Assembly: GCA_026874595.1 (NCBI GenBank)
Contig: CM049310.1
Coordinates: forward strand, 23,104,058 to 23,168,057
DNA length: 64,000 nucleotides
From: Sipunculus nudus
Lineage: Eukaryota > Annelida > Sipuncula > Golfingiida > Sipunculidae
Reading direction: 5' to 3'
The position numbers were made by a program, and so were the translations under genes. Below the pieces are notes generated by a model. That model was not told the origin of the DNA. It worked only from the letters and a program-made list of their open reading frames with translations, and did no database searches. Positions 51,750-62,292 of this stretch are shown here, piece after piece; position 1 is the first letter of the stretch, and each line of letters begins with the position of its first letter.

Positions 51750-52420
51750 GGGGATACGGGAGGACCGCAGGACGAACCGAATGGAGAGGGAGAAGGCCGT
51801 GAGCGCGCAGGAGAGACCGAACGGGAGGGAGAAAAAACCGACCAAACGGAACGAATCGGCGGTCCAGTTGAGAGGGCCGGGAAGAGAAGCAGCGGCCCGA
51901 GAATTGATACGGCGAGACGCAAGAAAGGAACAAATCCGCGTCCAGAGCTTGAGAGCAAAGGCGCTCGGTAGAGACGCAGTCCTGGACGCAATATCTAGAG
52001 GTACACCCAGAACCCGTAAGGACAGGGCGGTAGGGAGCTGGGACGTCCCGTTATAGACAAGAAAGCCCAGGGTCCTGAGTAAACAAGAACTGGGGAGCGG
52101 AGCGCCAGTAAGAAAGAGCAATCGGCCGCATGGATAAACCAATAGTCGAGGTAAGGGAGCACAGATTGGCCCGGGAGCTGAAGGAACGAGCGACCGTGTG
52201 GACGACGGCGCTATGCCCATCAGCGTAAAAAGCCAGGGCCCACAGTGAACCTGAACGGAAGGCAACGGAATACATACACGCGGTACTGGCAGGCGAATCG
52301 AAAAACGGTAGGGACGACAGAGGGAACAGAACGTGACACTAAGCATCCGGAAGGACAAATATTGAACGCCCAATCCCTCTGACTGATAAGGCTGAGAACC
52401 GCATGAATATGGAATATGTG
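51750..52420 (-). pseudogene. Reverse transcriptase remnant of the DIRS element, split over frames
   Basis: Three frames must be combined. One gives VFRFACQYRVYVFRCLPFRF at about 52220-52310, the FxxLPFGLxxAPxxF region. A second (52128-52162) gives VLPYLDYWFIHA, the YxDD box with its second Asp as Tyr. A third gives LGFLVYNGTSQLP...LRVLGVPLDIASRTASLP and a SLPGPLNW segment (51780-52070), the palm-to-thumb part of DIRS/Ngaro-like RTs. Frame changes and the altered box indicate a dead copy. Confidence 0.75.
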
Positions 52421-52999
52421 AAAGGGCGGCGAGGTAATGACCAAACAGAGACGCTGGAGAGCGAGAAACGGGCGCCCCCGCCCGTGCGGTTGCGGAACCA
52501 GCAAAAGACGAGAGGAAAATCCCCGGGGGAAGGGGGAACCTCGAGAATCGCCCTCTGGTCGAGCAGACTGCATGGCCGCCAACGCGAGACGTTTGAACGG
52601 ATCAGTGTAAGGCTGAGGGTAGGACGGGAGCAGGGTGACTGGAGGAACGTGCAAAAACAGAAAACGAAACCCCCACGAGATGGGGCCGAGAACTAACATG
52701 GTGACGTTAGGCTTGCCCAAGCTGGAAAATAGGTCGCGGAGACGAGCGCCAAACGGACCAAAAGAGTCAGTTACGGGTCGAACCTCGGCGCGAGAATCGA
52801 CCGTGAAAAAGGCTGTGCACGACCGGTACGGACGGAGGGACGGGAAGACGGAGCGAGGGCCCAACGAGCCGATGAGAGGGCCGTACAGGAAAGCCGCGTC
52901 CACAGAATGGGGTAAGACGGGCGCGGAGGAGGAGGTGCTGAATGGGAGCGGGCGGGCCGGGCGGAACGATCCAATGCAAGGTCTACGAGGGCCGAAGGG

Positions 53000-54430
53000 G
53001 GCCGCCAAACAGAAGATACCCCGTAAAGATGAGCGGAAAGCGCAGCCAAATCAGCTGGAGTTCAGGTTTCCAGGTACGTAAGGAATGGAAACAGGCCGAG
53101 AGGCGCAGTAAAACACAAGTACCACAATACGCCAATTAACCTGGCGGTGTTCAGCACATGCATGGGCCGACGCTTGACAATACCACACAGTGTGAGCAAA
53201 TCTGGTGAGACGGCGAGGAGGTTAGGGTAAATCATCCACTAGCCCCACCGCCGGACGGCCGAGCCCCTCGAAAACCAGCAGTAAACGGCCGGTGTTCGGG
53301 CGAATGAAGAAAAGAGGAACGCCCAACCACGAACTGTTGTACCAGCCCGGACTCTAGACGTATGGGCGCCTAAGGAACGGCCGGAAGATACGGAAAGGGA
53401 TCAAACAATCAAACCTGACTCCCGGTACCTCCGGGAGGTCCAGAGGGTGCCGGGGGACCACGCCGTATTAGACCCGGGCGGTACAGGGGCCCCGGTAGCG
53501 GTCGAGATTGACCCCGAGACGGCGGCATGGAGTTTCCCGTAAAGATCAACCGAATGTAAGGGGAATGCCATACACACCGGCGGGTGTGGATGAAGGCAAA
53601 GGAGGGCGGCCGGATACAAATAAGAACAGGCCGCCGACGCCGTGGAAGTCCGAGGCTGTAAACAACGGAACTTCAGACCATCAGGTTGCGGCTCCTTTGG
53701 GGAGGTAGCAACGAGGTCCAGCAGCGCAGAGGTGCGCGTACGCCAAGCCGGGCGTTGCATCACGATCTCCAACCACTGATCTTATGCCAGGGCGGGATCG
53801 GCTGCGTGAAGCGAGGTCCATCAGCGCAGAGGTGCGCAGATGCCAAGCCTGGCGTTGCAGCGCGATCGCCGACCACTGATCTTATGCCAGGGCAGGATCG
53901 GCCGTGAGAGAGGCGCGGACGTCAAGCCGACGTAGCAGCGCGATCACCGACCACTGATCTTATGCCAGGGCGGGATCGGCCTGGAGAGATGCGCGTACGC
54001 CAAGCCTGGCGTAGCAGCGCGATCACCGACCACTGATCTTATGCCAGGGCGGGATCAGCCGTGCGCGGTAGGCCAGCAGCAGGACCGAGCCGAGAAGTCA
54101 CAGGAACCTGGCCCGCAGGCAGAACAGCAGCCGTAGTCTGAAACAAAGCGGAGGCCGGCTGGCCAAGGATCGCCGAGCAGCCCGCCGGAGCAGCAGGAAC
54201 CACAGGAAGCGAAGGTGGCTGAAAAAAGCGTAATGACCTACCTCAGCTCTATGAAGTCCTGAGGAAGCCCGAGTGACAGCAACAGCCGGCCCTGGAAACC
54301 AAGAAGGAAGCCGGTGGGGGGCCGGCGGGGAGGGCAGCGGGCAAAGGCTGAGAACCGGGTAGGAGAGGCAAGCGGGTGAACGGACGCGGGCCTAGACAAA
54401 TCGTCTAGATCCGACACCATGGAAGAGCAA
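53000..54430 (-). pseudogene. Upstream (gag/ORF1) region of the DIRS element
   Basis: This GC-rich DNA lies between the 5' terminal repeat and the RT remnant, where DIRS elements carry ORF1 (gag-like). A minus-strand start at 54420 opens a 60-codon frame beginning MVSDLDDLSRPASVHPLASP. Another open stretch is 53401-53772. Neither resembles a domain I can name. The position supports an ORF1 remnant. Confidence 0.4.
53707..54068 (-). repeat. Four-copy tandem repeat inside the DIRS element
   Basis: Four units of about 100, 78 and 80 bp spacing each contain ACCACTGATCTTATGCCAGG followed by GCGGGATC. The motif starts near 53772, 53872, 53950 and 54030. The 5' parts vary in length around GGTGCGC...ACGCCAAGCC. 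The array lies in the presumed ORF1 or leader region. Confidence 0.8.
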
Positions 54431-54948
54431 AACGTGAGAGTTTACTCAAATTGGTATAAGCAGACTGGGGCCGAATGTGATGAATTAATAGGAAAGAAAT
54501 TTAGCGGGAGAACTACCGGGAAGTAACTGCACAGGTTAAACTGGATGGGGAACGTAACACGGACGTGTTGCGTCCACCCATGGTAGGATCCCCCCCCCCC
54601 CGGAGGAACAACGGGACCAGTGAAGGGCACCGAGTACGGGGAACCCCTACAACCGGGGAAGGGGACCAGGCATGGAACAGGGCCCAATAGTCAGACGACC
54701 ACGGCTGACAAAGGAAGCAGGGATCTGCAGGGCCCCGGCCTGTGTCATTGTGGGAACGGCAGGTGAAACAAGGGGGGTGAGAATCCCAAGGTGGGATTAA
54801 TTAACCACAAGAACAGTAAAGGGCTCCATGGCGGGAAGGGAAAAGAAACACTACTTACAATTCAGTTGGCAAACCCGACTGTACAAACCAAAACAGTGGA
54901 CGAATCGCGCAGGGCGTGATCACACGTCCATCATGGCTGACGCCAGAA

Positions 54949-55125
54949 GAAAATGTGATTACAGGAAATGGAAGTGTGACCTAGATACACGGGAACGAGG
55001 CGGGATGGGCGATAATAGGCCCAATAAGGGAAAATTTTTGGTTGGCTTACTCTGGAGTATAAACTTTAACAGAGAAAATTCTCATTAATACAGAAACAGC
55101 TCACAATTATGTTTACGTAATAAAA
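54949..55125 (-). repeat. DIRS 5' inverted terminal repeat
   Basis: On the minus strand this begins TTTTATTACGTAAACATAAT and runs through CTCTGTTAAAGTTTATACTC to ATCACATTTTC. From about 55095 inward to 54949 it is the near-exact reverse complement of 50190-50341. The outermost ~50 bp differ between the two ends, which is normal for DIRS elements. Those outermost bases are instead copied in the internal complementary region. Confidence 0.88.
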
Positions 55126-55129
55126 CATT

Positions 55130-56020
55130 CACATCAAGGTAAATACATGTTACCAAAGGGTCATGACAATCAGATGATCAAGTAATTAAATTATTATTTA
55201 AAATTCAATTTCATACCATGTGGTGTCCATAAAATTAATATTTTCACCCATTTGAAATACATGAAATATGTTCCAGACACAGAGACGTGTGATACCAGTG
55301 CAGGCTCTTAATGGAGATGCATATAATTATCATGCAGTCAGATTCACAATAACCTGACACACTAGTCTGTCCTCAATGGTCATGTGACACTGACATATTA
55401 TTGAAAGGGGCAATCATATATAAACTTTAGAAATGTAAATCAAACTATGTATGCTGGATCCTATCCCTGGAAATTTCTTAATGTTAGTAAAACTTTCATC
55501 TCAAGCACACCAGACAGCTGATGATTGCCTTGATATGGACGAAAGCTACAGCTATGAACAATGTCAGTCCCTGAGTTGAAAGTTTCATAAATGTACTGTA
55601 AATCACATAAAACAACCCTTATACCGGTAATTATCAGTAATGGTGGACTGACTTGCATGGTGAAGTAGATACCTGATCTATTTGCTAATCACACAGCTAC
55701 GGCAAGTCAGTATCTTGAAGGGTTGTAAAATGTGCCTTGTTAGTGGACAGACATTCAGACAGATGCTTAATGCTGATGTTCAGTTGGCTAATATTCAACT
55801 GATCTAAAATCAAAGCTGTTTACAATGATAAGCCAAGAGTTCAGATAACATAACACTGTCCATCACAGTACCCAAACTGCTCAGGCAAAAATGCCATGTT
55901 TGCAGCATTTTTTCTTAACTGAAATACTGCCCTTAGGACATAGACACATATTTGAAGATAAAACTAAAAGCAACAATGGTTAATAATTATACTGTATTGT
56001 AACATTCTCCAACATAAAAG
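55130..56020. other. Unassigned intronic stretch
   Basis: No exon, element end or repeat was recognised between the DIRS element and the next dispersed repeat. Confidence 0.4.
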
Positions 56021-56194
56021 AACAAGTGACCCATGGGTCATGAGGCTCAGCTGACTGGGAAGAGATTCGCAAAAGGAAATTTTATCATCTGAATGGTAGT
56101 ATATACCCATTCAGCTATGCATTAAACAGATTAACCAACAGGCCAAGATTGTGTCTGAATTTATATATCTCAAAAATAGAGAAAACAATTCGTA

Positions 56195-59100
56195 AACAAG
56201 GGACCCATGGGTCACATTGCTCAGCTGAATTTTGGAAAATATTAGTAACTGCAAAATATTTTTATTTCTTTTGGTTTTTCATGTATATTATCATTTGAAA
56301 AGCTATGAGAAAATGGTCCTGCTAAAATGAAACTCTGTAAATTATAGAATAATGGACATGAGCTAAACCATTTAGTGATGCACCAAGGGAACAAATAGGC
56401 CTATGGTAAGTGTTATATAAAAGTAACATTTCATAAACAAATAATGTGTGAAGCTAATTAAGTTTTCAAAAGTTAAATTTATGGCCATATGAGTTAACAA
56501 GAGACCCAGGGGTCTAATGTTCACTCTGTGAATTACTGTGCATTTTGGAAGGTGATTAAAAAAAATGTTTCAGAAAGATCAGTCCAAGAGTCTCAGAGGA
56601 GACTCTGTTTTGGCAGATTATAACAAATAAATACTTAATGACATATTATGGATAAAAGTGGAAAAGACCATTACAGCCTGCTGAAAGTAGCTAAACACAG
56701 GTAGCGCTACCTGCAGTCAAAATCATTAAGCAGTCACATGATCAATATTCCTGTGAAATTTGAAACTGAAGGCTGCAGCAGTTCCTAATATACTTGGTAA
56801 CTGACAATACATCATGTATGGAAACACATCAAGTTGTTAAATTTTACGATCAACAAAATTTGAAGTTCCGTAGAGACGCCATCTTGAGAATGACTTGACT
56901 AAATTTATACTCAAATTATTCCCCTTCCTCTAAGGAACTGTTGACTATGATATGAAGGCCAAAATATTAATACTTTGTGACTTTTCTAGTAAGAAGTGGA
57001 AAAGACCATTTCGTCCCGCAGAAAGTAGGTCAACAAAGATGGCGCCACCTGGAGGTCAAAATCTTTGAGCAGTCACATGATCAATATTCCTGTGAAATTT
57101 GAAACTGAAGGCTGCAGCAGTTCCTAAGATATTTGTTAACAGACAATACATCATGTATGGAAACACATCAAGTTGTTAAATTTTACAATCGACAAAATTT
57201 GAAGTTCCGTAGAGACGCCATCTTGAGAATGACTTGACTAAATTTTTACTCAAATTATACCCCTTCCTCTAAGGAACTGTTGACTATGATATGAAGGCCA
57301 AAATATTAATGCTTTGTGACTTATCTAGTAAGAAGTGGAAAAGACCATTTTGTCCCGAAAAAAGTAGGTCAACAAAGGTGGCGCCACCTGGAGGTCAAAA
57401 TCATTGAGCAGTCACATGATCAATATTCCTGTGAAATTTGAAACTGAAGGCTGCAGCAGTTCCTCAGATATTTAGTAACAGACAATACATCCTGTATGGA
57501 AACACATCAAGTTGTCATATTTTGCGATCCACACAATTTGAAGTTCCATAGAGACGCCATCTTGAAAATGACCTGACTGAATTTACACACAAATTATTCC
57601 CCTTCTTCTAAGGAACTGTTGACTATGATATGAAGGCCAAAGTATTCATACTTTATGACATATCTTGGAAAAAAGAGAAAAGACCATTACAGCCTGCTGA
57701 AAGTAGGTCAACACAGGTGGGGCCACCTGGAGGTCAAAATCATTGAGCAGTCACATGATCAATATTCCTGTGAAATTTGAAACTGAAGGCTGCAGCAGTT
57801 CCTCAGATATTTAGTAACAGACAGTACATCCTGTATGGAAACACATCAAGTTGTCATATTTTGCGATCCACACAATTTGAAGTTCCATAGAGACGCCATC
57901 TTGAAAATGACCTGACTGAATTTACACACAAATTATTCCCCTTCTTCTAAGGAACTGTTGACTATGATATGAAGGCCAAAATATTAATACTTTATGACTT
58001 ATCTTGGAAGAAGTGGAAAAGACCATTTTGTCCCGCAGAAAGTAGGTCAACATAGGTGGCGCCACCAAAAGCTTATTTTTGCATGTCCATCCCATGATCA
58101 TTAATTCTGCAAAGTTTCATGAAGGTAGCTGCTGTGGCTATTGAGATATTTGGTAACAGACGGTGGACGGTGGACAGTTGACAGTGGACGGCGGACGCTG
58201 CGCCATGGCATAAGTTCACAGAGTGAACTAAAAATTAATCCCACAAAGTTTGACCAATATTCCTAATTTTAATACTAAGTTAACAGTGTTATTCACACCT
58301 AGGCCCCTCCAACTTTAAGAGATATGAATGAAATGCTACAAAGTATTTATATCTTCTTAAATCTTGTCAGTTAGCACTTACATTAGATCCTAATATTTTA
58401 TCACATTTGAATATTAGAATTAAATTCCTGAAATTTTTTTCTTTAAAAAAATCAAAATTGTCCAAGTCTCATCAAAAAGAATTTATTTAACATTAAAATT
58501 ATAAGATTCATTTTGTTTATTAGTCCTGTGTATTGAAGGGGTGGGAGGGGGAGGGGTCTCCGTTGTTACTGCTCGTTGCTGAAAAAAATGTTAGTTTTAA
58601 GATTCATCTAGTTCATAGTACAGGTCTGTCAAAAGAATGGAAGGGGGGGGGGGGGGGATGGGGGTGCTAGAGAAAAAGGCTCCCTGTGGTATGGTATTAA
58701 CTGCAGACAGCCTGATCAAGATCAACTCAGCGGAGAGAGGGATTGCCCTAGTGATGGGATTGCATAACATTATGCCTACAGCTGCACTGAATGACCTACA
58801 GTCACCAAAGTGGACTGCTTGACAATGTAAGGGAATACAACAAGAGCCTCTAAAAAAATCAATGACTGGCCTGATTTTGCAGCTTTTATTTTTAAATTTC
58901 AGATTATAACAGATTAAATCCTTATATGTGCATGCCGTGAAAATTAAATCCACAGTACTTACAGGGAAAAAGTGCCCTGGCCAAAGTTGGGCAAAATTTA
59001 AGGTACCAATTTTTTATTTTTGCTAATATTTTAAAATATTTAAAAGATTTTGATTTAATTTTGGGTACACAACTTAATTTTGATTAATTAAAGTAATTTT

Positions 59101-60230
59101 ACTGGAAAAAAGTCCTTAGCTTTAACATGTTTTGTGTTAAGCGATCAAATATCTTTCCTGATTTTTTACAAAATGCATTATGTTTTAGCCCATAACTTTT
59201 TTAAATTATATAATACAGACCTTATTTCGGGCATGTACATAGGAACTATATAGAGGAATATTTATGGTAAATATGAGGAAAAACAGATGAGTGGTTTTGA
59301 AATTAGGCAGTCCTGAAGTGTGAAAATAGGTTTTTAATAAAATATTGAGGTTTTTCCTTAATTTCTCAAAGGAACAAAGTCGCAAAGACCCAGATTTCAG
59401 CTTGGTAGGAGATCTTGGGGACATCTAACATTATGCCAACAGCCTGGGGAGCATAGAGAGCTGCACTGAATGACCTACAGTCACCAAAGTGGACTGCTTG
59501 ACAATGTAAGGGAATACAACAAGAGCCTCCAAAAAAATCAATAACTGGCCTAATTTTGCAGCTTTTATTTTTAAATTTCAAATTTTAACAGATTAAATCC
59601 TTATATGTGCATGCTGTGAAAATTAAATCCACAGTACTTATAGGAAAAAAACGTGCCGTTGCCAAAGTTGAGCAAAATTTAAGGTACTAATTTTTTATTT
59701 TTGCTAATATTTTAAAAAAATTTAAAAGATTTTGATCTAATTTTGGGTATACAATTTAATTTTGATTAATTAAAGTTATATTACTGGAAAAAAAGTCCTT
59801 AGTTTTAACGTGTTTTGTGTTAAGTGATCAAATATCTTTCCTGATTTTTTACAAAATGCATTATGTTTGAGCCCATAACTGTTTTAAATTATATAATACA
59901 GACCTAATTTCTGGCATGTACATAGAAACTATATAAAGGAATATTTATGGCAAATATTAGGTAAAACAGATGAGTGGTTTTGATATTAGGCCGTCCTGAA
60001 ATGTGAAAATAGGTTTTTTATAAAAAATTGAGGTTTTTCCTTAATTTCTCAAAGGAACGAAGTCGCAAAGACCCAGTTTTTGGCTTGGTAGGAGATCTTG
60101 TGGATATCTAACATTATGCTGAATTTTGGATTCCTAGGTCTTACGGTTTCAAAACGTGCCACATCTACAGACGGACGGACAATGGACCACGACTATAGCT
60201 CAGATGACTAATAGTCAGCTGAGCTAAAAA
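56195..60230 (+). repeat. Dispersed element copy (as 16370-18041) with nested insertion and internal duplication
   Basis: It starts AACAAGGGACCCATGGGTCA and ends with the hairpin 60196-60226 plus AAAAA. It is collinear with 16370-18041 except for the nested element at 56497-58230 and a roughly 680-bp tandem duplication (58782-59460 and 59461-60120). A G tract lies at 58645-58657. A start-like AACAAGTGACCCATGGGTCA occurs just upstream at about 56022. Confidence 0.8.
56497..58230 (+). mobile_element. Tandem-core element with 14-bp subterminal inverted repeats
   Basis: It begins ACAAGAGACCCAGGGGTCTA and ends TTCACAGAGTGAACTA. GTTCACTCTGTGAA (56519-56532) is the exact inverse of 58215-58228. The core holds four to five units of about 340 bp (near 56690, 57030, 57365, 57705 and 58045) sharing GTAGGTCAACAAAGGTGGCG, CACATGATCAATATTCCTGT and AGTTCCGTAGAGACGCCATC. 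A variable GGTGGACGG run precedes the end. The uninterrupted homologue at 16671/16672 reads GAGTTA-AAAATTAATC, which defines the insertion point exactly, with no target duplication. Confidence 0.85.
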
Positions 60231-60370
60231 ATCGAAAAATACAGGTGGCACCACCAGTATGCAGGCACTGATGGAACATCATGATCAATATGTATGCCAA
60301 AAATCATGACCATCAGTGATGCAGTTAATGAGATATTGAAGCCTTTTGTATGAAATTTTTGACAGCTGAA
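60231..60370 (+). repeat. Fragment of a GGTGGCACCACC repeat
   Basis: ACAGGTGGCACCACCAGTAT, then CTGATGGAACATCATGATCA and ATCATGACCATCAGTG, matches units at 29.6 and 27.7 kb. Confidence 0.65.
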
Positions 60371-60502
60371 CTATAAACCTTTTACACACAATTGGCCTAT
60401 TTCAAGTATTAGCATGAAAGCAAGAGATATCTCCATTCAGGTGTTTAAATACTTCATATAAAAATGTAGATTCACTCCAACCAGACAGACTTAAGATCAT
60501 AC

Positions 60503-60555
60503 CTTCTTTCCCACAAGACCATTGATGAGAGATGATTTGCCAACATTTGGATAAC
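60503..60555 (-). CDS. GNL1: GNL1 exon carrying the G1/P-loop
   Basis: This is a 53-bp exon with acceptor CTTTCAG/GTTATCC and donor AAGAAG/GTATGA. It encodes GYPNVGKSSLINGLVGKK, a textbook Walker A (G1) motif GxPNVGKSSLIN. The lysine and serine that bind the phosphates and Mg2+ are intact. The phase-1 entry and phase-0 exit fit both neighbours. The intron that follows, 50083-60502, is the largest in the visible gene and holds the DIRS element and several repeat copies. Confidence 0.95.
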
Positions 60556-61059
60556 CTGAAAGAATAATACATATAATCAGCTAAACTCCTCACAAGTGCT
60601 AAGAAAGCTCTGATACAAAGCAAACTGACATCAATTACAATTCTAATAATTATTTAAAGTGATTCAATTTAAACAACACACTTCTCAATATCAAATAATT
60701 CAAAAATCATTTTAGAGTGATTTAACTCATATGTAAACTCTTAAATTCTCCTTGCTCTCATGAGCAGCATTAATCAATTGAAAGCTCTTGAATATATTCA
60801 CTCTGATATTTATCAGTTAAAAAGTGGAAATTCTCCTTTTTGTTTGCAGAAACATGTTTAACATTAACACCACCACCAGACACAGCTTGGCATTAAAATT
60901 ATTAAAACAATATATCTGTAAAATTTGGCAATGATAGCTGCAAATCTTTTAATTGGTATCTGATGACAGAAGACATGCACAGATGGCAAGAAGTAGTTAA
61001 TTTAGTTCATAAAGCAACATGGTCAAACAAGAAAGCTCCACCATACACCAGATTCTCAC

Positions 61060-61215
61060 CACAGCAGCCCAGTGTAAGAATGCCATCCTTGTACTGTACA
61101 TGTTGTGAGTATCCCCCGTCACTCTCCTCTGTGTGTATGTTGTGACTACTACTTGTGTCCGACTCTTCAACACTCAGGTCAGACTCAATCTTCTCTCTCC
61201 AGCTTGTCAAATCAA
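61060..61215 (-). CDS. GNL1: GNL1 exon, acidic linker leading into G1
   Basis: The acceptor is TTTCAG/TTGATTTG and the donor is TGCTGTG/GTGAGA. Joined to the previous exon it reads GA-VDLTSWREKIESDL, matching the VDLSxWxxKI block of vertebrate GNL1. A serine/acid-rich, poorly conserved segment follows (SVEESDTSSSHNIHTEESDG), then YKDGILTLGCCG, the beta strand leading into the P-loop. The final codon is split (G, then GT) and is completed by the next exon. Confidence 0.92.
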
Positions 61216-61992
61216 CTGAAATACCAATACTTCATATATTTATATTAGATGACACAGCATCAAAGAAACAAATATAGTTTGATTGTTCACAGTTTTATTA
61301 TTTGGAACTAACATATAACCCGTTCTTGTGTTGGGACAGATCTGCATGACTTTGGCCAGCTTTGTCTCGGACAGGTTTTCCATGGGCTGAGCTAACCTCA
61401 ACATTAAATATGCACAGTTTCTGATAGATAGCACTTTGAGAAACCTTCATGAAATTTCCAAAATAATGTCAAATTCCTTGGATTTACTGGAAAATATTGG
61501 AAAATTCCAACCTTGGGCCACACTTGGCATCATTCATGACAATTTAAAACCCAAAATAGGCATTTCATAGTTCATATATTTTTACATCTGTAACTTTTAA
61601 TTGATTGGATTGTAAAAGAATTAAGTTCTAAAAGAAAACCAAAGCTGGTTTGAGCAAAGACCAATGTTGGTCATTTGAATTTATCACGGATGCCACTTAC
61701 AGCATTATGCAACTCTGTCAATTTATTTGACTTAAATCATACATGTCACTTGGACTTTTCCTAATGCCAGCATTTGCTAAAAGAGGTTATCTGCATTTAA
61801 CACAAACTGGAGGATAATATTTCAAAATAGTTAAGCAATAAAAATATAATGGCATGGGTCACTGGTGCATATAAATAATCTGATGTGAAATATATGAAAA
61901 TACTGTCGCAAAAATGATAATTTAACAAATAGTGCTGTTGTAATCATGCATGATATTACAACATTTACCACTCCCCTGATAAAATCTCATAC

Positions 61993-62082
61993 CTGCTCCA
62001 TCTACAATAGCTTCACATACTCTGTACAGCTGCTTTGGCCCAACTGGAGTGAACAATCCTTTCTTCCTCCTCTTGTTTAAAA
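61993..62082 (-). CDS. GNL1: GNL1 exon, first visible (between G5 and G1)
   Basis: The minus-strand exon is bordered by a TTTTTAACTGTAG acceptor and a GCAG/GTATGAG donor. It starts with two bases of a split codon and ends one base into the next. It encodes LNKRRKKGLFTPVGPKQLY followed by RVCEAIVDGA. This matches the basic linker plus the GPxQL...CEAIVxGA block that precedes G1 in animal GNL1. The RRKK run is a possible nuclear-localisation patch. The upstream exon, which should end with one base of a split codon, is not in the window. Confidence 0.9.
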
Positions 62083-62185
62083 CTACAGTTAAAAAGAAAA
62101 CAACTAATAATGTCTGGTTCAAGTACTGATCCAGCTCTGGTGATCATGTATAAATATGAGCTTCTGCATATAACATACATCAGTC

Positions 62186-62290
62186 TTAACTAGGGCTGTA
62201 TCAATATATCGATATATCGATACTAATCGATACACAACGTTGATACGATAACAGAAATGTGTTGCGTGCTGTATCGGTCGTGTCGATGTA
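62186..62290 (+). repeat. Element terminus TAGGGCTGTATCAATATATC
   Basis: TAGGGCTGTATCAATATATC is followed by GATATATCGATAC and further GATACGATA-type sequence. Together with the reversed copy at 9595-9640 it points to one DNA-transposon family rich in TATCGATA. Confidence 0.45.
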
Positions 62291-62292
62291 AA

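Larger units (their letters stand above)
50141..55125 (-). mobile_element. DIRS-type tyrosine-recombinase retrotransposon, degenerate but structurally complete
   Basis: This GC-rich 4985-bp block lies in an otherwise AT-rich GNL1 intron. It is bounded by long inverted terminal repeats (50141-50341 and 54949-55125). Next to one of them is an internal complementary region (50381-50492) that joins the reverse complements of both outer ends, the hallmark of DIRS1-type elements. Minus-strand sequence between them shows, in the expected order, RT, RNase H and tyrosine-recombinase similarity, split over frames and with altered catalytic residues. Both borders carry a shared AAAA/TTTT. The inferred empty site on the minus strand is TGTGAATG-TTTT-GTATTCC, without a true target duplication, as expected for recombinase-mediated insertion. 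Family assignment rests on structure plus motif recognition. Confidence 0.88.
41209..62082 (-). other. GNL1: GNL1 gene, 3' part (seven coding exons; 5' exons outside window)
   Basis: Guanine nucleotide-binding protein-like 1 belongs to the circularly permuted YlqF/YawG GTPase family (with LSG1, GNL2 and GNL3). In this family the G4-G5 motifs precede G1-G2-G3. Seven exons read in order on the minus strand, with phases that agree at every junction (1,1,0,0,1,1). They give 317 codons from the end of the G5 region to the stop. Human GNL1 is about 607 residues, so roughly half is present. G1 is GYPNVGKS and G3 is DSPG, both intact. The protein is therefore predicted to bind GTP. A cellular role for GNL1 is poorly defined; relatives act in ribosome biogenesis. 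Introns are 777, 504, 10420, 998, 5233 and 1986 bp, and the long ones are filled by mobile elements. No frameshift or stop is seen, so the gene looks functional. No further exon was found between 62083 and the right edge. Confidence 0.92.

Noticed and set aside
50483-51991. 502-codon minus-strand open frame as a functional gene
   Set aside because: It is the RNase H to recombinase part of the DIRS element with lost catalytic residues. RT lies in other frames, so it is annotated as pseudogene segments.
51073-53081. Plus-strand Arg/Gly/Glu-rich open frames in the GC-rich block
   Set aside because: They are antisense shadows of the DIRS coding strand with low-complexity composition.
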